NCBI GenBank assembly: GCA_945878555.1
Contig: CAMDWI010000002.1
Coordinates: 124,001 to 188,000 of the forward strand
Length of the DNA stretch: 64,000 nucleotides
Origin: Klebsiella pneumoniae
GTDB taxonomy: Bacteria; Pseudomonadota; Gammaproteobacteria; Eutrophobiales; Eutrophobiaceae
Direction of reading: 5' to 3'
The position numbers and the translations under genes were made by a program. The notes under the pieces are model-generated. The model ran no database searches, was not told the DNA's origin, and was given only the letters and a program-made list of their open reading frames with translations. This document shows positions 45,335 through 53,753 of the stretch, piece after piece (position 1 is the stretch's first letter; each line of letters starts with the position of its first letter).

Positions 45335-45856
45335 CTATGCGGGACCCAGGACCAGCTCCATTTCAAAATCGTCCATTACAAAACCATTACCAATATCGGC
45401 AACAAGCTCACCTGTAATGGCAAATCCGATTTTCTGGTAGGCAGCTATTGAGGCATGATTGTATTTGTTGACAGTCAGATACAGTCTGTCCAGGCCCAGT
45501 CCCCTGGCCATATCAAAAGCCGTAGCCACCACATACCGGGCCAGCCCTCGCCCTCGCCAGTCTGCCAGCAGGTATAGCTTGCTGATTTGCAGGCTGTGTC
45601 TGTCGGGACGAGAGACCAGGGCGGTATAACCTGCAATATTACCTCCGGTCTGAATCAGGTAATAAAGGTAGCCTTGCCGTATCTGTTCCTGTATTACCGG
45701 GAAACTCTGGAACCGGTCCAGCATATAGTCGACCTGGCCCTGGCCAATTATGGCAGGGTAATGCTGGTTCCAGATATGGTATGCGAGGTCGACTGCCTGC
45801 CGGATCTGATGTTCAGACTTGACTTCAACCAAACAGCTGTTTTCGGGCCACTGCAT
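45335..45856 (-). CDS. GNAT-family N-acetyltransferase
   Basis: A 173-residue single-domain GNAT. The acetyl-CoA-binding loop is LYLLADWRGRGLARYVVATA near residue 95 (the Q/RxxGxG/A motif), and the C-terminal NHASIAAYQKIGFAITGE near residue 135 completes the fold. QVDYMLDRFQSFPVIQEQIRQG resembles protein-acting members of the family. The acceptor substrate is unknown. It ends the baeS-baeR transcription unit on the minus strand, with a 26-base gap after baeR, so co-transcription is likely. Confidence 0.85.
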   Translation of the reverse strand: MQWPENSCLVEVKSEHQIRQAVDLAYHIWNQHYPAIIGQGQVDYMLDRFQSFPVIQEQIRQGYLYYLIQTGGNIAGYTALVSRPDRHSLQISKLYLLADWRGRGLARYVVATAFDMARGLGLDRLYLTVNKYNHASIAAYQKIGFAITGELVADIGNGFVMDDFEMELVLGPA

Positions 45857-45882
45857 AATCGCCGAACCCCGGGAACAGGATA

Positions 45883-46569
45883 TTACAGGTCCAGTTGCTC
45901 GAATTTATAACCAATCCCGTACACAGACTGGATAAACTCCTGCCCTGGCAGGGCGTCTGAAATCTTGCGCCTCAGCTTCTTGATATGACTGTCGATGGTA
46001 CGATCACTGACAATCCGATGATCGTGATATATCCGATCGATCAACTGGTTACGGGTAAAGATCCGGCCAGGATCTGAGGCCAGCAGTTTGAGTAACTGGA
46101 ACTCCACCACCGTCAGATCCAGGGACTGACCCTTTAATACGGCTGTATTGCGGGTTTCATCCAGGATCAGCTCCTCGGTCTGCAGGAGACCACCCCGACT
46201 ACGGCGCAGTACCGCCTTGACGCGGGCTACCACCTCTCTCGGACTGAACGGTTTGCAGATATAGTCATCTGCACCCAGCTCCAGTCCCAGCAAGCGGTCG
46301 ATTTCCTCCACCCGGGCGGTCAACATGATGATAGGCACCTCGGAAAAACGCCTTATTTCCTTGCATATCTCCATACCGTCCTTACCCGGCAACATGATGT
46401 CCAGCAATAACAGGGAAGGCATATTCAGCTTCATCGCCGGAATCACCTGCAATCCGTCCATCAGGCTCTCGGTCTGGTACCCGCTGCTTTGCAGATAATC
46501 GTTTAACAGCGAAGCAAGTTTTGGTTCATCCTCTACTATAAGGATGCGGGATTCCTTATCTCTCATCAT
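45883..46569 (-). CDS. baeR: OmpR-family response regulator BaeR
   Basis: A 228-residue regulator with an N-terminal receiver (acceptor Asp in LLLDIMLPGKDG near residue 56, Thr in IIMLTARVEEIDRLLGLELGADDYICKPFSPREVV) and a winged-helix DNA-binding C-terminus (TIDSHIKKLRRKI, FIQSVYGIGYKFE). The receiver is notably close to E. coli BaeR, which answers envelope stress. Its start codon overlaps the baeS stop. No mdtABC-type efflux genes are adjacent, unlike in E. coli. Confidence 0.85.
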   Translation of the reverse strand: MMRDKESRILIVEDEPKLASLLNDYLQSSGYQTESLMDGLQVIPAMKLNMPSLLLLDIMLPGKDGMEICKEIRRFSEVPIIMLTARVEEIDRLLGLELGADDYICKPFSPREVVARVKAVLRRSRGGLLQTEELILDETRNTAVLKGQSLDLTVVEFQLLKLLASDPGRIFTRNQLIDRIYHDHRIVSDRTIDSHIKKLRRKISDALPGQEFIQSVYGIGYKFEQLDL

Positions 46570-48014
46570 GAGCGTACCAGCGGTAACTCAATCGTGATTT
46601 GCAGACCATCATAGGGGGAGCGCCACGCGCTGATATGACCTTGATGGGCCTCGACGATGTTCTTGCAGATGGCAAGGCCCAGTCCAGTACCACCCGTTTC
46701 ACGACTGCGGGAAGACTCCACCCGATACAGCCGATCAAACAACCGGGGAATCTCCACATCGGGAACTGACGGCTCGGTATCGTTGAACTGTATTTCAACC
46801 TGATTTCCCTTCTCTATAACCTTGATCTCAAGTTTGCCACCCGCGTCGGTATATCTGAGCGAATTCGTCAGCAGGTTGGCAAACAACTGGCCAAAGCGGT
46901 CCCGGTCGGCCAGTATCTGGATGGGCCCCGGGGGCAATATCGTCTCGATACGAATATTCTTCTTCTCAAACTCCTCAGTGAAGATGGAGACTGACTGTTG
47001 CAGGATTTCAAGCAGATTCAGTTTATGCTTCTGGTAACTCAATGCACCGATATCGGACATCGACAATTCATACAGATCCTTGACCAACCGATCGAGGTTC
47101 ATCACCTCGCTATGCAGGTTTTCCAGCGTCTCCGGCGTCAGTTTGCGCACCTGATCCTGGATAGCCTCAATTTCACCACGCAGGATGGCAAGCGGTGTGC
47201 GTAACTCATGGGAGATGTCTGCTATCCACTGGCATCTGGCCTTTTCATTCTCTTCCAGCGTCCTGGCCAGTACATTGAAATCCTGGGACAACTTGCCCAA
47301 CTCATCATTGGAGGTATAGGGAATCCGGATACCGTAATTCCCGGAGGCCAGTTCACGGGTTCCGGTTGCCAGTGTATTGATCCGGGTAACCAGATATCTG
47401 GCCAGCGGTATTGAAAGGACAAAGGTCAGTAACGCAATAACCACTGCAATAATATTGAACCCGCGGATCTGCTGTTTGGAAAACTCAATGTCAGGGGTCT
47501 CCAGCACTGTCAGCAATGGTCTTGCAGCAAGGTATCCAACAACGTTCGAATTGACATAAATCGGCTTGAACTCCGTCCCCTCAGGTTGTTCAATCTCGCG
47601 ACCGACGACATGCTGTTTGTTGACGTCCAGCAAAGCCACATTGGAACGATAAAACCGGCGTTCGCGTTTGGAGATATTACGGTTGGGGTCGTCGAGGTTG
47701 AGAATATCTCTCGGGGCCGTATTTTTATTGCTGTTGCTGCTTCCGTGCCGGGTCGTTGCGCGGGCAAAGTTTGATACCACCAGATCATTCCAGCGATCCT
47801 CATCCTCGCGAATGATGTTCCAACTCCCGTGTTTCTGGTATTCCTCGCCCAGATTGGCAATCAGATTGTTCTGGGCCTCCTGTTCGTATTCATTGACGTA
47901 CTGTAGAAAGCTTCGATCAAAACTTTCTTGCAACAGATAGACCATGCCACCAATCGCCGCCAGTAACAGAACTGTTATCGACAGGAATATCTTGTATTTC
48001 AGTTTGAAGATCAT
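46566..48014 (-). CDS. baeS: BaeS-like sensor histidine kinase
   Basis: A 482-residue kinase with a membrane helix at the N-terminus (ILLSITVLLLAAIGGMVYLL region), a periplasmic sensor of about 165 residues, a second helix (IIAVVIALLTFVLSIPLARYL), a HAMP linker, HisKA with His in WIADISHELRTPLAILRGE, and an ATPase with LFANLLTNSLRYTD and GGTGLGLAICKNIVE. It phosphorylates the adjacent BaeR. The periplasmic part holds a low-complexity Ser/Asn stretch (HGSSNSNKN). The signal is unknown here. Confidence 0.87.
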   Translation of the reverse strand: MIFKLKYKIFLSITVLLLAAIGGMVYLLQESFDRSFLQYVNEYEQEAQNNLIANLGEEYQKHGSWNIIREDEDRWNDLVVSNFARATTRHGSSNSNKNTAPRDILNLDDPNRNISKRERRFYRSNVALLDVNKQHVVGREIEQPEGTEFKPIYVNSNVVGYLAARPLLTVLETPDIEFSKQQIRGFNIIAVVIALLTFVLSIPLARYLVTRINTLATGTRELASGNYGIRIPYTSNDELGKLSQDFNVLARTLEENEKARCQWIADISHELRTPLAILRGEIEAIQDQVRKLTPETLENLHSEVMNLDRLVKDLYELSMSDIGALSYQKHKLNLLEILQQSVSIFTEEFEKKNIRIETILPPGPIQILADRDRFGQLFANLLTNSLRYTDAGGKLEIKVIEKGNQVEIQFNDTEPSVPDVEIPRLFDRLYRVESSRSRETGGTGLGLAICKNIVEAHQGHISAWRSPYDGLQITIELPLVRS

Positions 48015-48156
48015 GGACAGGGATTTTTTCCAGATTAATCCGGGATGAAAATTCTACAATTATTGGAACGGTGATCATAAATTTATTTCGCCAGATCACC
48101 GCTTTTACACAATATTTGCTCATTTCCTGCTTGTATGGCAGGGACTGAACAGATGG

Positions 48157-48780
48157 TCAGCTGATGTGGCCCAACCGTTGCAACTGGCGATCATGGAAAT
48201 TACCCATGATCATCAGGGCAAAAATAGCACCCCACATGGCCCAGGCCATATCAGACTGGGTGTCCCAGATATAACCCTGGGTACCCAGAAAATAGTCGCC
48301 AGCCGCACCGGTAAGCCATGCCACCGCCCATTCAAGCAGTTCATAGACGGCACTGATTGCCAGACAGATACAGACGATAAGGAAATTCAGCCATCGCTTG
48401 CCGTTGACTACGTGCAAACGCAGCAACAATTCACGGGCAACCATGGCCGGAACCAGACCTTGCATCAGGTGGCCCAGCTTGTCGTAATTGTTACGCTCGC
48501 CTCCGAACAGCCTGCTGAGATCATCAAACAGCGGTACTTCGGCGTAGGTATAGTGTCCACCGACCATCAACACGATCGAATGTAATAGTATCAATATATA
48601 CACCAGTGTGGTCAGCGGAAATTTTTTGCAGGTCCCCACCAGCAGTATCAGACCGATCACCGCCGGAGTGACCTCAAGCACCCAGGTAAAGAAGTCACGC
48701 GGGTGTATACCCGACCAGATCAGCACACTGAAGTAGATTGCCAGCCAGGTGATAACGCGGGGCTGACCTGCTACCGACAT
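48157..48780 (-). CDS. DUF2238/YjdF-like inner membrane protein
   Basis: A 207-residue membrane protein with about six hydrophobic helices. The GHYTYAEVPLFDDLSRLFG segment and the YDKLGHLMQGLVPAMVARELLLR segment are characteristic of YjdF/DUF2238, as is EWAVAWLTGAAGDYFLGTQGYIWDTQSDM with its conserved Asp residues. The function is unknown; the conserved His and acidic residues at the membrane face could be catalytic. Start taken at the ATG at 48780, five bases after the LapA stop, with AGG upstream. Confidence 0.85.
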   Translation of the reverse strand: MSVAGQPRVITWLAIYFSVLIWSGIHPRDFFTWVLEVTPAVIGLILLVGTCKKFPLTTLVYILILLHSIVLMVGGHYTYAEVPLFDDLSRLFGGERNNYDKLGHLMQGLVPAMVARELLLRLHVVNGKRWLNFLIVCICLAISAVYELLEWAVAWLTGAAGDYFLGTQGYIWDTQSDMAWAMWGAIFALMIMGNFHDRQLQRLGHIS

Positions 48781-48785
48781 AACAC

Positions 48786-49031
48786 TCAACCTTTGTGCCT
48801 GGTCCCGAGCAGGATTTTCCAGTTACAGACGGCCAGTCCGCTCAGGAATCCAACCAGAAAGATAATAAACAGCACCAGCGCACGTGGTAACACAAATTCC
48901 ATCCACAGGAATACTACGACCATCGTTTCGGTATTTTGCAAGGTGAAGATGACGGCGAGTAATAACAGTAACAGCACAATACCCGATTTGATCTGTCTGG
49001 AACGGCTTGCCTCGGTAGATGGCTCTATCAT
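48786..49031 (-). CDS. LapA/DUF1049 small membrane protein
   Basis: An 81-residue protein with two hydrophobic helices (SGIVLLLLLLAVIFTLQNTETMVVVFLW and ALVLFIIFLVGFLSGLAV), the LapA_dom pattern found in lipopolysaccharide assembly protein A and related small proteins. Start at the ATG at 49031 with AAAGGG eight bases upstream; the GTG at 49040 abuts that site and is unlikely. The partner LapB is not adjacent, so a role in envelope assembly is only suggested by family. Confidence 0.8.
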   Translation of the reverse strand: MIEPSTEASRSRQIKSGIVLLLLLLAVIFTLQNTETMVVVFLWMEFVLPRALVLFIIFLVGFLSGLAVCNWKILLGTRHKG

Positions 49032-49078
49032 ATCAATCACCCTTTCGTATTTGTGTTATTCGTATCACCCTGTCGGCG

Positions 49079-49975
49079 TCAACCTTGTCCTTTACTGGTG
49101 AGGACCTTTTTGACCGTTTCACCAAAGGATGAGGGATCTGGTACCACGGTCACTCCACAGTCTTTCAATACTTGCACCTTTTCGACCGCACTTTCACCAT
49201 GCGAGGCGATAATTGCGCCGGCATGCCCCATACGTGTTCCCCGGGGTGCAGACATGCCCACAACGCAGGCAATCAGAGGTTTGCTCATGTGTTCCCGATA
49301 AAACGTCGCCGCCTCAACTTCCTGTATGCCGCCGATTTCGCCGATCAGAATAACGGCACTCGTTTCCGTATCCTGTTCAAAATACTCCAGATGGTCCCGG
49401 AATGAACTTCCGGTAATCGCATCACCGCCTATCCCCACGCTGGTAGAGATACCAGTACCGATGGCCTCCAGCTGTGCCGCAGCCTCAAAGCCCAGCGTGC
49501 CGGAGCGCGCAATTATGCCGACCGGCCCCTGCTTGTACAGGTAACCCGGCATAATGCCGACCAGCGCCTTACCCGGGCTGATAATGCCTGCACTGCCCGG
49601 CCCGATCAGCAACATCTTGCGTGCGCCATTAAAACTGCGCAGATAACGTTTTACCCGAATCATGTCTTGTGCCGGCAATTCCCCGGTCACGCAGACACAC
49701 AGACGGATACCGGCGTCGGCGGCCTCCATAATACTGTCAGCGGCGTAGGCAGCCGGTTCGAAAATGATACTGACATCGGCCCCGGTCTGATCAACAGCGT
49801 CCCTGACCGTATCAAACACAGGACGACCCAGATGATCAGTTCCACCTTTCTCCGGCGTCACACCGCCGACCACAAGGGTTCCGTAATCAATCATACGGCT
49901 GGTATAGAACGTCCCTAACTCACCGGTCATGCCCTGTACAATGACCTTGTTCGATTTATCTATCAATATTGACAT
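49079..49975 (-). CDS. ADP-forming succinate/malate-CoA ligase, alpha subunit (MtkB/SucD-like)
   Basis: A 298-residue alpha subunit. The N-terminal CoA-binding VQGMTGELGTFYTSRMIDYG is followed by VVGGVTPEKGG, and the phosphorylated His is in RMGHAGAIIASHGES near residue 251. It resembles methylotroph MtkB at least as well as E. coli SucD. Position 122-127 reads GPGSAG, where most members read GPNCAG or GPNCPG; the Cys is lost. It follows the beta subunit by 15 bases. The enzyme couples a C4 acid and CoA to ATP hydrolysis or the reverse, in the TCA cycle or a malyl-CoA route. Confidence 0.88.
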   Translation of the reverse strand: MSILIDKSNKVIVQGMTGELGTFYTSRMIDYGTLVVGGVTPEKGGTDHLGRPVFDTVRDAVDQTGADVSIIFEPAAYAADSIMEAADAGIRLCVCVTGELPAQDMIRVKRYLRSFNGARKMLLIGPGSAGIISPGKALVGIMPGYLYKQGPVGIIARSGTLGFEAAAQLEAIGTGISTSVGIGGDAITGSSFRDHLEYFEQDTETSAVILIGEIGGIQEVEAATFYREHMSKPLIACVVGMSAPRGTRMGHAGAIIASHGESAVEKVQVLKDCGVTVVPDPSSFGETVKKVLTSKGQG

Positions 49976-49990
49976 GGGTTTACCCGGATT

Positions 49991-51163
49991 TCAGACGGTG
50001 GCCTGCTTCACGGCAGCAACGGACTTTTCGGCCACCTCGCGCAATGAATCAGCCAGGATGATGGGTACGCCGGATTCCGCTATCAGGCGTTTACCTGTTT
50101 TGGCATTCGTACCGGCCAGACGGGCAATAATGGGTACAGTGTCCCCATGCTTGCGTACAGCCTTGATCAAGCCCTCCGCTACCCAGTCACAACGATTTAT
50201 TCCGGCGAAGATATTTACCAGGATCACGTCGACGTGTTTGTCCTGTAATAGCAGGTTGACGGCCTTGTTGACGCGTTCAGCGGTAGCACCAAGGCCAATG
50301 TCCAGAAAGTTGGCCGGTTTGCCGCCGAGCAGATTTATCATATCCAGTGTCGCCATCGCCAGCCCGGCACCGTTGATTATGCAACCGATATTGCCCTCAA
50401 GCCCGACATAGTTCAGCCCGCGTTCAGAGGCCTTGCGAGCCAGCGGGTCGATACTGTACTTGTCCTTCATATTGGCGATCCGCGGACGACGAAACAGGGC
50501 GTTGTCATCAAAACTCATCTTTGCATCCAGCGCGACCAGCATACCCTCTGCGGTAAATGCGAGTGGATTAATCTCTATCATGGTGGCATCCAGATCACGG
50601 AAGGCACGATAACACCCCAGTATCGTGGATACCGCCTGGGTCAGCATTGACTTGTCGATGCCCATTTTGAATGCAATCTGGCGTGCCTGAAATGCCTGCA
50701 TGCCTACAGCCGGTTCGACGGCTATGCGGATTATCGATTCGGGATGACTAATGGCAGTCTCTTCAATGTCACAACCGCCTGCGCTGGAGGCGACGACCAC
50801 TACTCGTTCAATTTGTCGGTCCAGGGCAAAGGCAAGGTAATACTCACTCCTGACCTCAACCGCCTCTTCCACATACAAACGGTGGACCAGCTGACCCACA
50901 GATCCGGTCTGGTTTGTCACCAGACGTTTGCCCATCAACTCATTCGCAGCAGCGCGGATATCAGTTTCACTGGTGCATATCCTGATACCACCTGCCTTGT
51001 CACGACCACCGGAATGTATCTGTGCCTTGACCAGAAATTTGCTGCCGCCTATCTCACTGGCACGAAACACGGCCTGTTCCGGGCTGTAGGCCAAACCACC
51101 CTTCGGGACATTAACACTGAATTCCGAGAGGATTTCCTTGGCCTGGTATTCATGAATATCCAT
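49991..51163 (-). CDS. ADP-forming succinate/malate-CoA ligase, beta subunit (MtkA/SucC-like)
   Basis: A 390-residue ATP-grasp beta subunit. It begins MDIHEYQAKEIL, with VKAQIHSGGRDKAGG near residue 45. The hinge segment reads NIFAGINRCDWVAEG near residue 315, as in malate-CoA ligase MtkA, whereas E. coli SucC has NIFGGIVRCDLIADG. KMSFDDNALFRR is also MtkA-like. This suggests either a malate-active enzyme or the MtkA-type succinyl-CoA synthetase used by some non-enteric bacteria; no malyl-CoA lyase is in view. It forms an operon with the alpha subunit. Confidence 0.88.
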   Translation of the reverse strand: MDIHEYQAKEILSEFSVNVPKGGLAYSPEQAVFRASEIGGSKFLVKAQIHSGGRDKAGGIRICTSETDIRAAANELMGKRLVTNQTGSVGQLVHRLYVEEAVEVRSEYYLAFALDRQIERVVVVASSAGGCDIEETAISHPESIIRIAVEPAVGMQAFQARQIAFKMGIDKSMLTQAVSTILGCYRAFRDLDATMIEINPLAFTAEGMLVALDAKMSFDDNALFRRPRIANMKDKYSIDPLARKASERGLNYVGLEGNIGCIINGAGLAMATLDMINLLGGKPANFLDIGLGATAERVNKAVNLLLQDKHVDVILVNIFAGINRCDWVAEGLIKAVRKHGDTVPIIARLAGTNAKTGKRLIAESGVPIILADSLREVAEKSVAAVKQATV

Positions 51164-51269
51164 ACTGCACCTTCTGCTTAATCAACCATGAATTCAGTGT
51201 ACAACTTCGCCCGAATCGATACCAGAACTGCCGTTCGCTGCGTCCAGCCCGTCCAGTTGTACAGGCGAG

Positions 51270-52466
51270 TTATTTTCTGGCTGCCGTCAGCGCGATATCC
51301 AGATCGCGCAACAGGTCATCTATCGCCTCATGGCCTACGGACAGACGGATCAGGCTGTCGGTAATCCCGACCGCTGCCCGCTCTTCCGGTGTAACACGAT
51401 GATGTGTCGTTGTCGCCGGATGGGTAACAGTGCTCTTCACATCACCCAGATTCGCGGTAATGGAAAAGATACTGGTCGCGTCTATGAACTTCCAGGCCAT
51501 TTCGCGGCCGCCGTCAATATCAAAACTGACCATACCGCCAGCACCACTTTGCTGACGCAGTGCCAATTCATACTGGGGATGTGACGGCAACCCCGGATAA
51601 TGGACCTTTTTGACCCCCTTCCGGGTCGACAGCCATTCGGCCACCTTCTGCGCGTTCTGGCAATGCGCCTGCATGCGGATATTCAGCGTCTCCAGACCCT
51701 TAAGGAACACCCAGGCGTTGAATGCGCTCATGGTCGGTCCGGCAGTACGCAGGAACATCAGGATGTCTTCCTCCATCTGTTTGGCCGGGCCCACAATCGC
51801 CCCACCAATACAACGACCCTGTCCATCCAGATATTTCGTCGCTGAATGGATCACATAATCTGCGCCAAGCCGCAGTGGCTGTTGCAGTGCCGGTGTACAG
51901 AAACAATTATCCACCACCAGCAGGCAATTGTTCTCATGCGCCAGTGTGGCCAGTCGACGGATATCGGCAATTTCCGTCATCGGGTTTGATGGCGTCTCCA
52001 GAAACAGGATTTTTGTCTCCGGGCGTATGGCCGCGGCCCAGGCATCATAATCAGACAAGGGGACATATGTGGTCGAGATATTGAACTTGCCCAGGATCTT
52101 GCTGAACAGCGCAACCGTCGTACCAAAGATATTTTTTGCCGACACAATATGATCACCGGACTTCAGCAGGGCCATACAGGTGGTCAATATCGCACTCATA
52201 CCGGAGGACGTGGCAATACAACGATCACCACCTTCCATTGCTGCCAGGCGCTCCTCGAACGTCCGCACCGTCGGGTTGGTAAACCGCGAATAGATATTGC
52301 CCGGCTCCTCACCGGAGAACCGGGCGGCCGCCTCGGCTGCATTATCAAAGACAAAACTGGACGTCAGGAAAATGGGTTCGCTGTTCTCATTTTCCTGTGT
52401 ACGTGACTGGCCGACCCGGATTGAACGCGTCTGTATGTCATATTTCGACGGATCAAATTTACTCAT
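51270..52466 (-). CDS. metZ: O-succinylhomoserine sulfhydrylase MetZ
   Basis: A 398-residue Cys/Met-metabolism PLP enzyme that makes homocysteine from O-succinylhomoserine and sulfide. Start at the ATG at 52466 (MSKFDPSKYDIQTRSIRVGQ) with GGAG upstream. The N-terminal EPIFLTSSFVFDNAAEA, IYSRFTNPTVRTFEERLAAMEGG and the PLP Lys in HSATKYLDGQGRCIGG near residue 205 are typical; TANLGDVKSTVTHPATTTH closes the active site. A SAM-II-like riboswitch and terminator lie directly upstream, giving control by S-adenosylmethionine. Confidence 0.9.
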   Translation of the reverse strand: MSKFDPSKYDIQTRSIRVGQSRTQENENSEPIFLTSSFVFDNAAEAAARFSGEEPGNIYSRFTNPTVRTFEERLAAMEGGDRCIATSSGMSAILTTCMALLKSGDHIVSAKNIFGTTVALFSKILGKFNISTTYVPLSDYDAWAAAIRPETKILFLETPSNPMTEIADIRRLATLAHENNCLLVVDNCFCTPALQQPLRLGADYVIHSATKYLDGQGRCIGGAIVGPAKQMEEDILMFLRTAGPTMSAFNAWVFLKGLETLNIRMQAHCQNAQKVAEWLSTRKGVKKVHYPGLPSHPQYELALRQQSGAGGMVSFDIDGGREMAWKFIDATSIFSITANLGDVKSTVTHPATTTHHRVTPEERAAVGITDSLIRLSVGHEAIDDLLRDLDIALTAARK

Positions 52467-52488
52467 AATTTTACTGTTCTCCAGAAAC

Positions 52489-52523
52489 AAAAAAACCCGC
52501 ATAAGCTGTCGCTAAAGCAGGCT
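52489..52523 (-). terminator. Attenuator terminator of the metZ leader
   Basis: On the minus strand a hairpin pairs AGCCTGC (52523-52517) with GCGGGTT (52500-52494), allowing G-U pairs, and inside it TTTAGC with GCTTAT around a GACA loop, with two U-U mismatches. The T-tract runs to 52489. Its 5' arm shares CTTTAGC with an alternative 8-bp helix that uses CGCTAAAG (52537-52530), the conserved core of the aptamer. Confidence 0.6.
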
Positions 52524-52579
52524 GGTTCTCTTTAGCGGTATTTTTTAAGCGCCCGCAAGCTGATGTCAAATCGGCGCTG
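52524..52579 (-). promoter_or_regulatory. SAM-II (SAM-alpha)-like riboswitch aptamer upstream of metZ
   Basis: Reading the minus strand, a 6-bp stem P1 (AGCGCC 52578-52573 with GGCGCT 52553-52548) encloses a 19-base loop with GATTTG and GCTTGC. After P1 comes TTAAA and then GCTAAAG (52536-52530), the conserved 3' element. GATTTG, GCTTGC, TTAAA and GCTAAAG in that order and spacing match the SAM-II class as recalled, which binds S-adenosylmethionine and usually controls metX, metZ or metA. The transcript would start at P1 itself. The class is best known from alphaproteobacteria. Confidence 0.75.
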
Positions 52580-52585
52580 GCGTTT

Positions 52586-52614
52586 ACAGTAGATAAACAG
52601 GGTCAGACTGTCAA
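52586..52614 (-). promoter_or_regulatory. metZ promoter
   Basis: On the minus strand TTGACA (52614-52609), a perfect -35, lies 17 bases from TACTGT (52591-52586), a weaker -10. Transcription would start at about 52579, exactly one base before stem P1 of the riboswitch, which supports both calls. Confidence 0.65.
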
Positions 52615-52741
52615 CCGTTTTCAGCTTGATTTCGTGCACAAGCAGGGGCATGCTTCAGGGAATTATTCCGTGCAAATTTTACCGGAAGACTGACGACAAC
52701 CTCCTGCACTGAATCACTCAACCTGAAGGAACCCGAGATAA

Positions 52742-53749
52742 ATGAAAACCGGAAATACCGCTGCTATCACAGCCGCCTTGATTACCCTGCTGGCAAATAC
52801 CACCCTGGCCCAGGATTTTGCCGCAGAGGGTTCAACCGCCACACTGACGGTTGAATACAGTTATGAATCTTCAGGTAGCCACAGCAGTGAAGGGATGTAC
52901 GACCCTTATGACTGGGAAGTCAAACGCAACGTAAATATCGTTGCGAACCTCTCGGCTCAACAGCCCACAGCCTTGCCCAGCCTGCAGGCGATGGATGCCT
53001 CACAGATGGCTGAACTTGAGGACAAGACCAGACAGGCTGAGGCCCTGGCAGCCGACATGCAACCGATGGTGGCAAATGCCGAAAGTATCATGGCGAAGTG
53101 TGGAGAGGATGAGGCCTGTCTGATGCGCGAAGCGATGGCCATGGGTGCTGCGATGCAGGGTACTGCCGAGATGGAAACGGCCATGCAGGCGGGTGAGCAG
53201 TTTCACCAACTGGCCGACCAGGGAACACCACGCTACCAGCGTTGGCAAGCAACACTGCAAAAAGGGACTTATCTGATTGATGAAAAGGTCCATATCTCGG
53301 TAACCGATCCTATCTGCATGGAACTGCCGACCTCTCGCTGTACCCGGGATGAAGTACGTCAGGGCTCGGGAGACCTGCCACTCCCACCGGAGATGGGAGA
53401 TAACCCGGATGCAATAGCCGGTTACTCGGCGGTAGAACTGGACACGGACAAAAACACCCTTAGCGTGATGTTGCCAATACCGCTGGCACTGCTGCCATAT
53501 ATCGAAACCATTACCACAGACGAACCGGAAGGCACGCACGAGACCCCGACACCGATAGGCCCGCAACCACAACTACTTTCATTCCAGGTCAGCCCGGGTA
53601 GCTCCACCCAGGAGACCGCCATCACGCTGGACGTCAAAGGTGACTGGCGCAAGCAGTCCGGTCAGCAGGTCCTTGCCATGGGTGGTCATCTGGGTGAGTC
53701 AGGTAATCTGACCATAAGCTGGAAATTCGAGGTTACCGGGGGGCAATAG
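52742..53749 (+). CDS. Exported protein of unknown function, Met/Ala-rich helical centre
   Basis: A 335-residue protein not recognised. A signal peptide (TAAITAALITLLANTTLAQ) indicates export. A beta-rich N-terminal part (ATLTVEYSYESSG) leads to a helical stretch at residues about 80-160 that is rich in Ala and Met (MDASQMAELEDKTRQAEALA and EAMAMGAAMQGTAEMETAMQ). The Cys pairs (AKCGEDEACL and DPICMELPTSRC) suggest disulfides. The C-terminal half has several beta strands. It has its own ribosome-binding site (AAGGAA) and is divergent from metZ. A four-base gap to the next gene suggests co-transcription, but that partner is DNA-repair related and gives no clue. Confidence 0.6.
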   Translation: MKTGNTAAITAALITLLANTTLAQDFAAEGSTATLTVEYSYESSGSHSSEGMYDPYDWEVKRNVNIVANLSAQQPTALPSLQAMDASQMAELEDKTRQAEALAADMQPMVANAESIMAKCGEDEACLMREAMAMGAAMQGTAEMETAMQAGEQFHQLADQGTPRYQRWQATLQKGTYLIDEKVHISVTDPICMELPTSRCTRDEVRQGSGDLPLPPEMGDNPDAIAGYSAVELDTDKNTLSVMLPIPLALLPYIETITTDEPEGTHETPTPIGPQPQLLSFQVSPGSSTQETAITLDVKGDWRKQSGQQVLAMGGHLGESGNLTISWKFEVTGGQ

Positions 53750-53753
53750 TATT

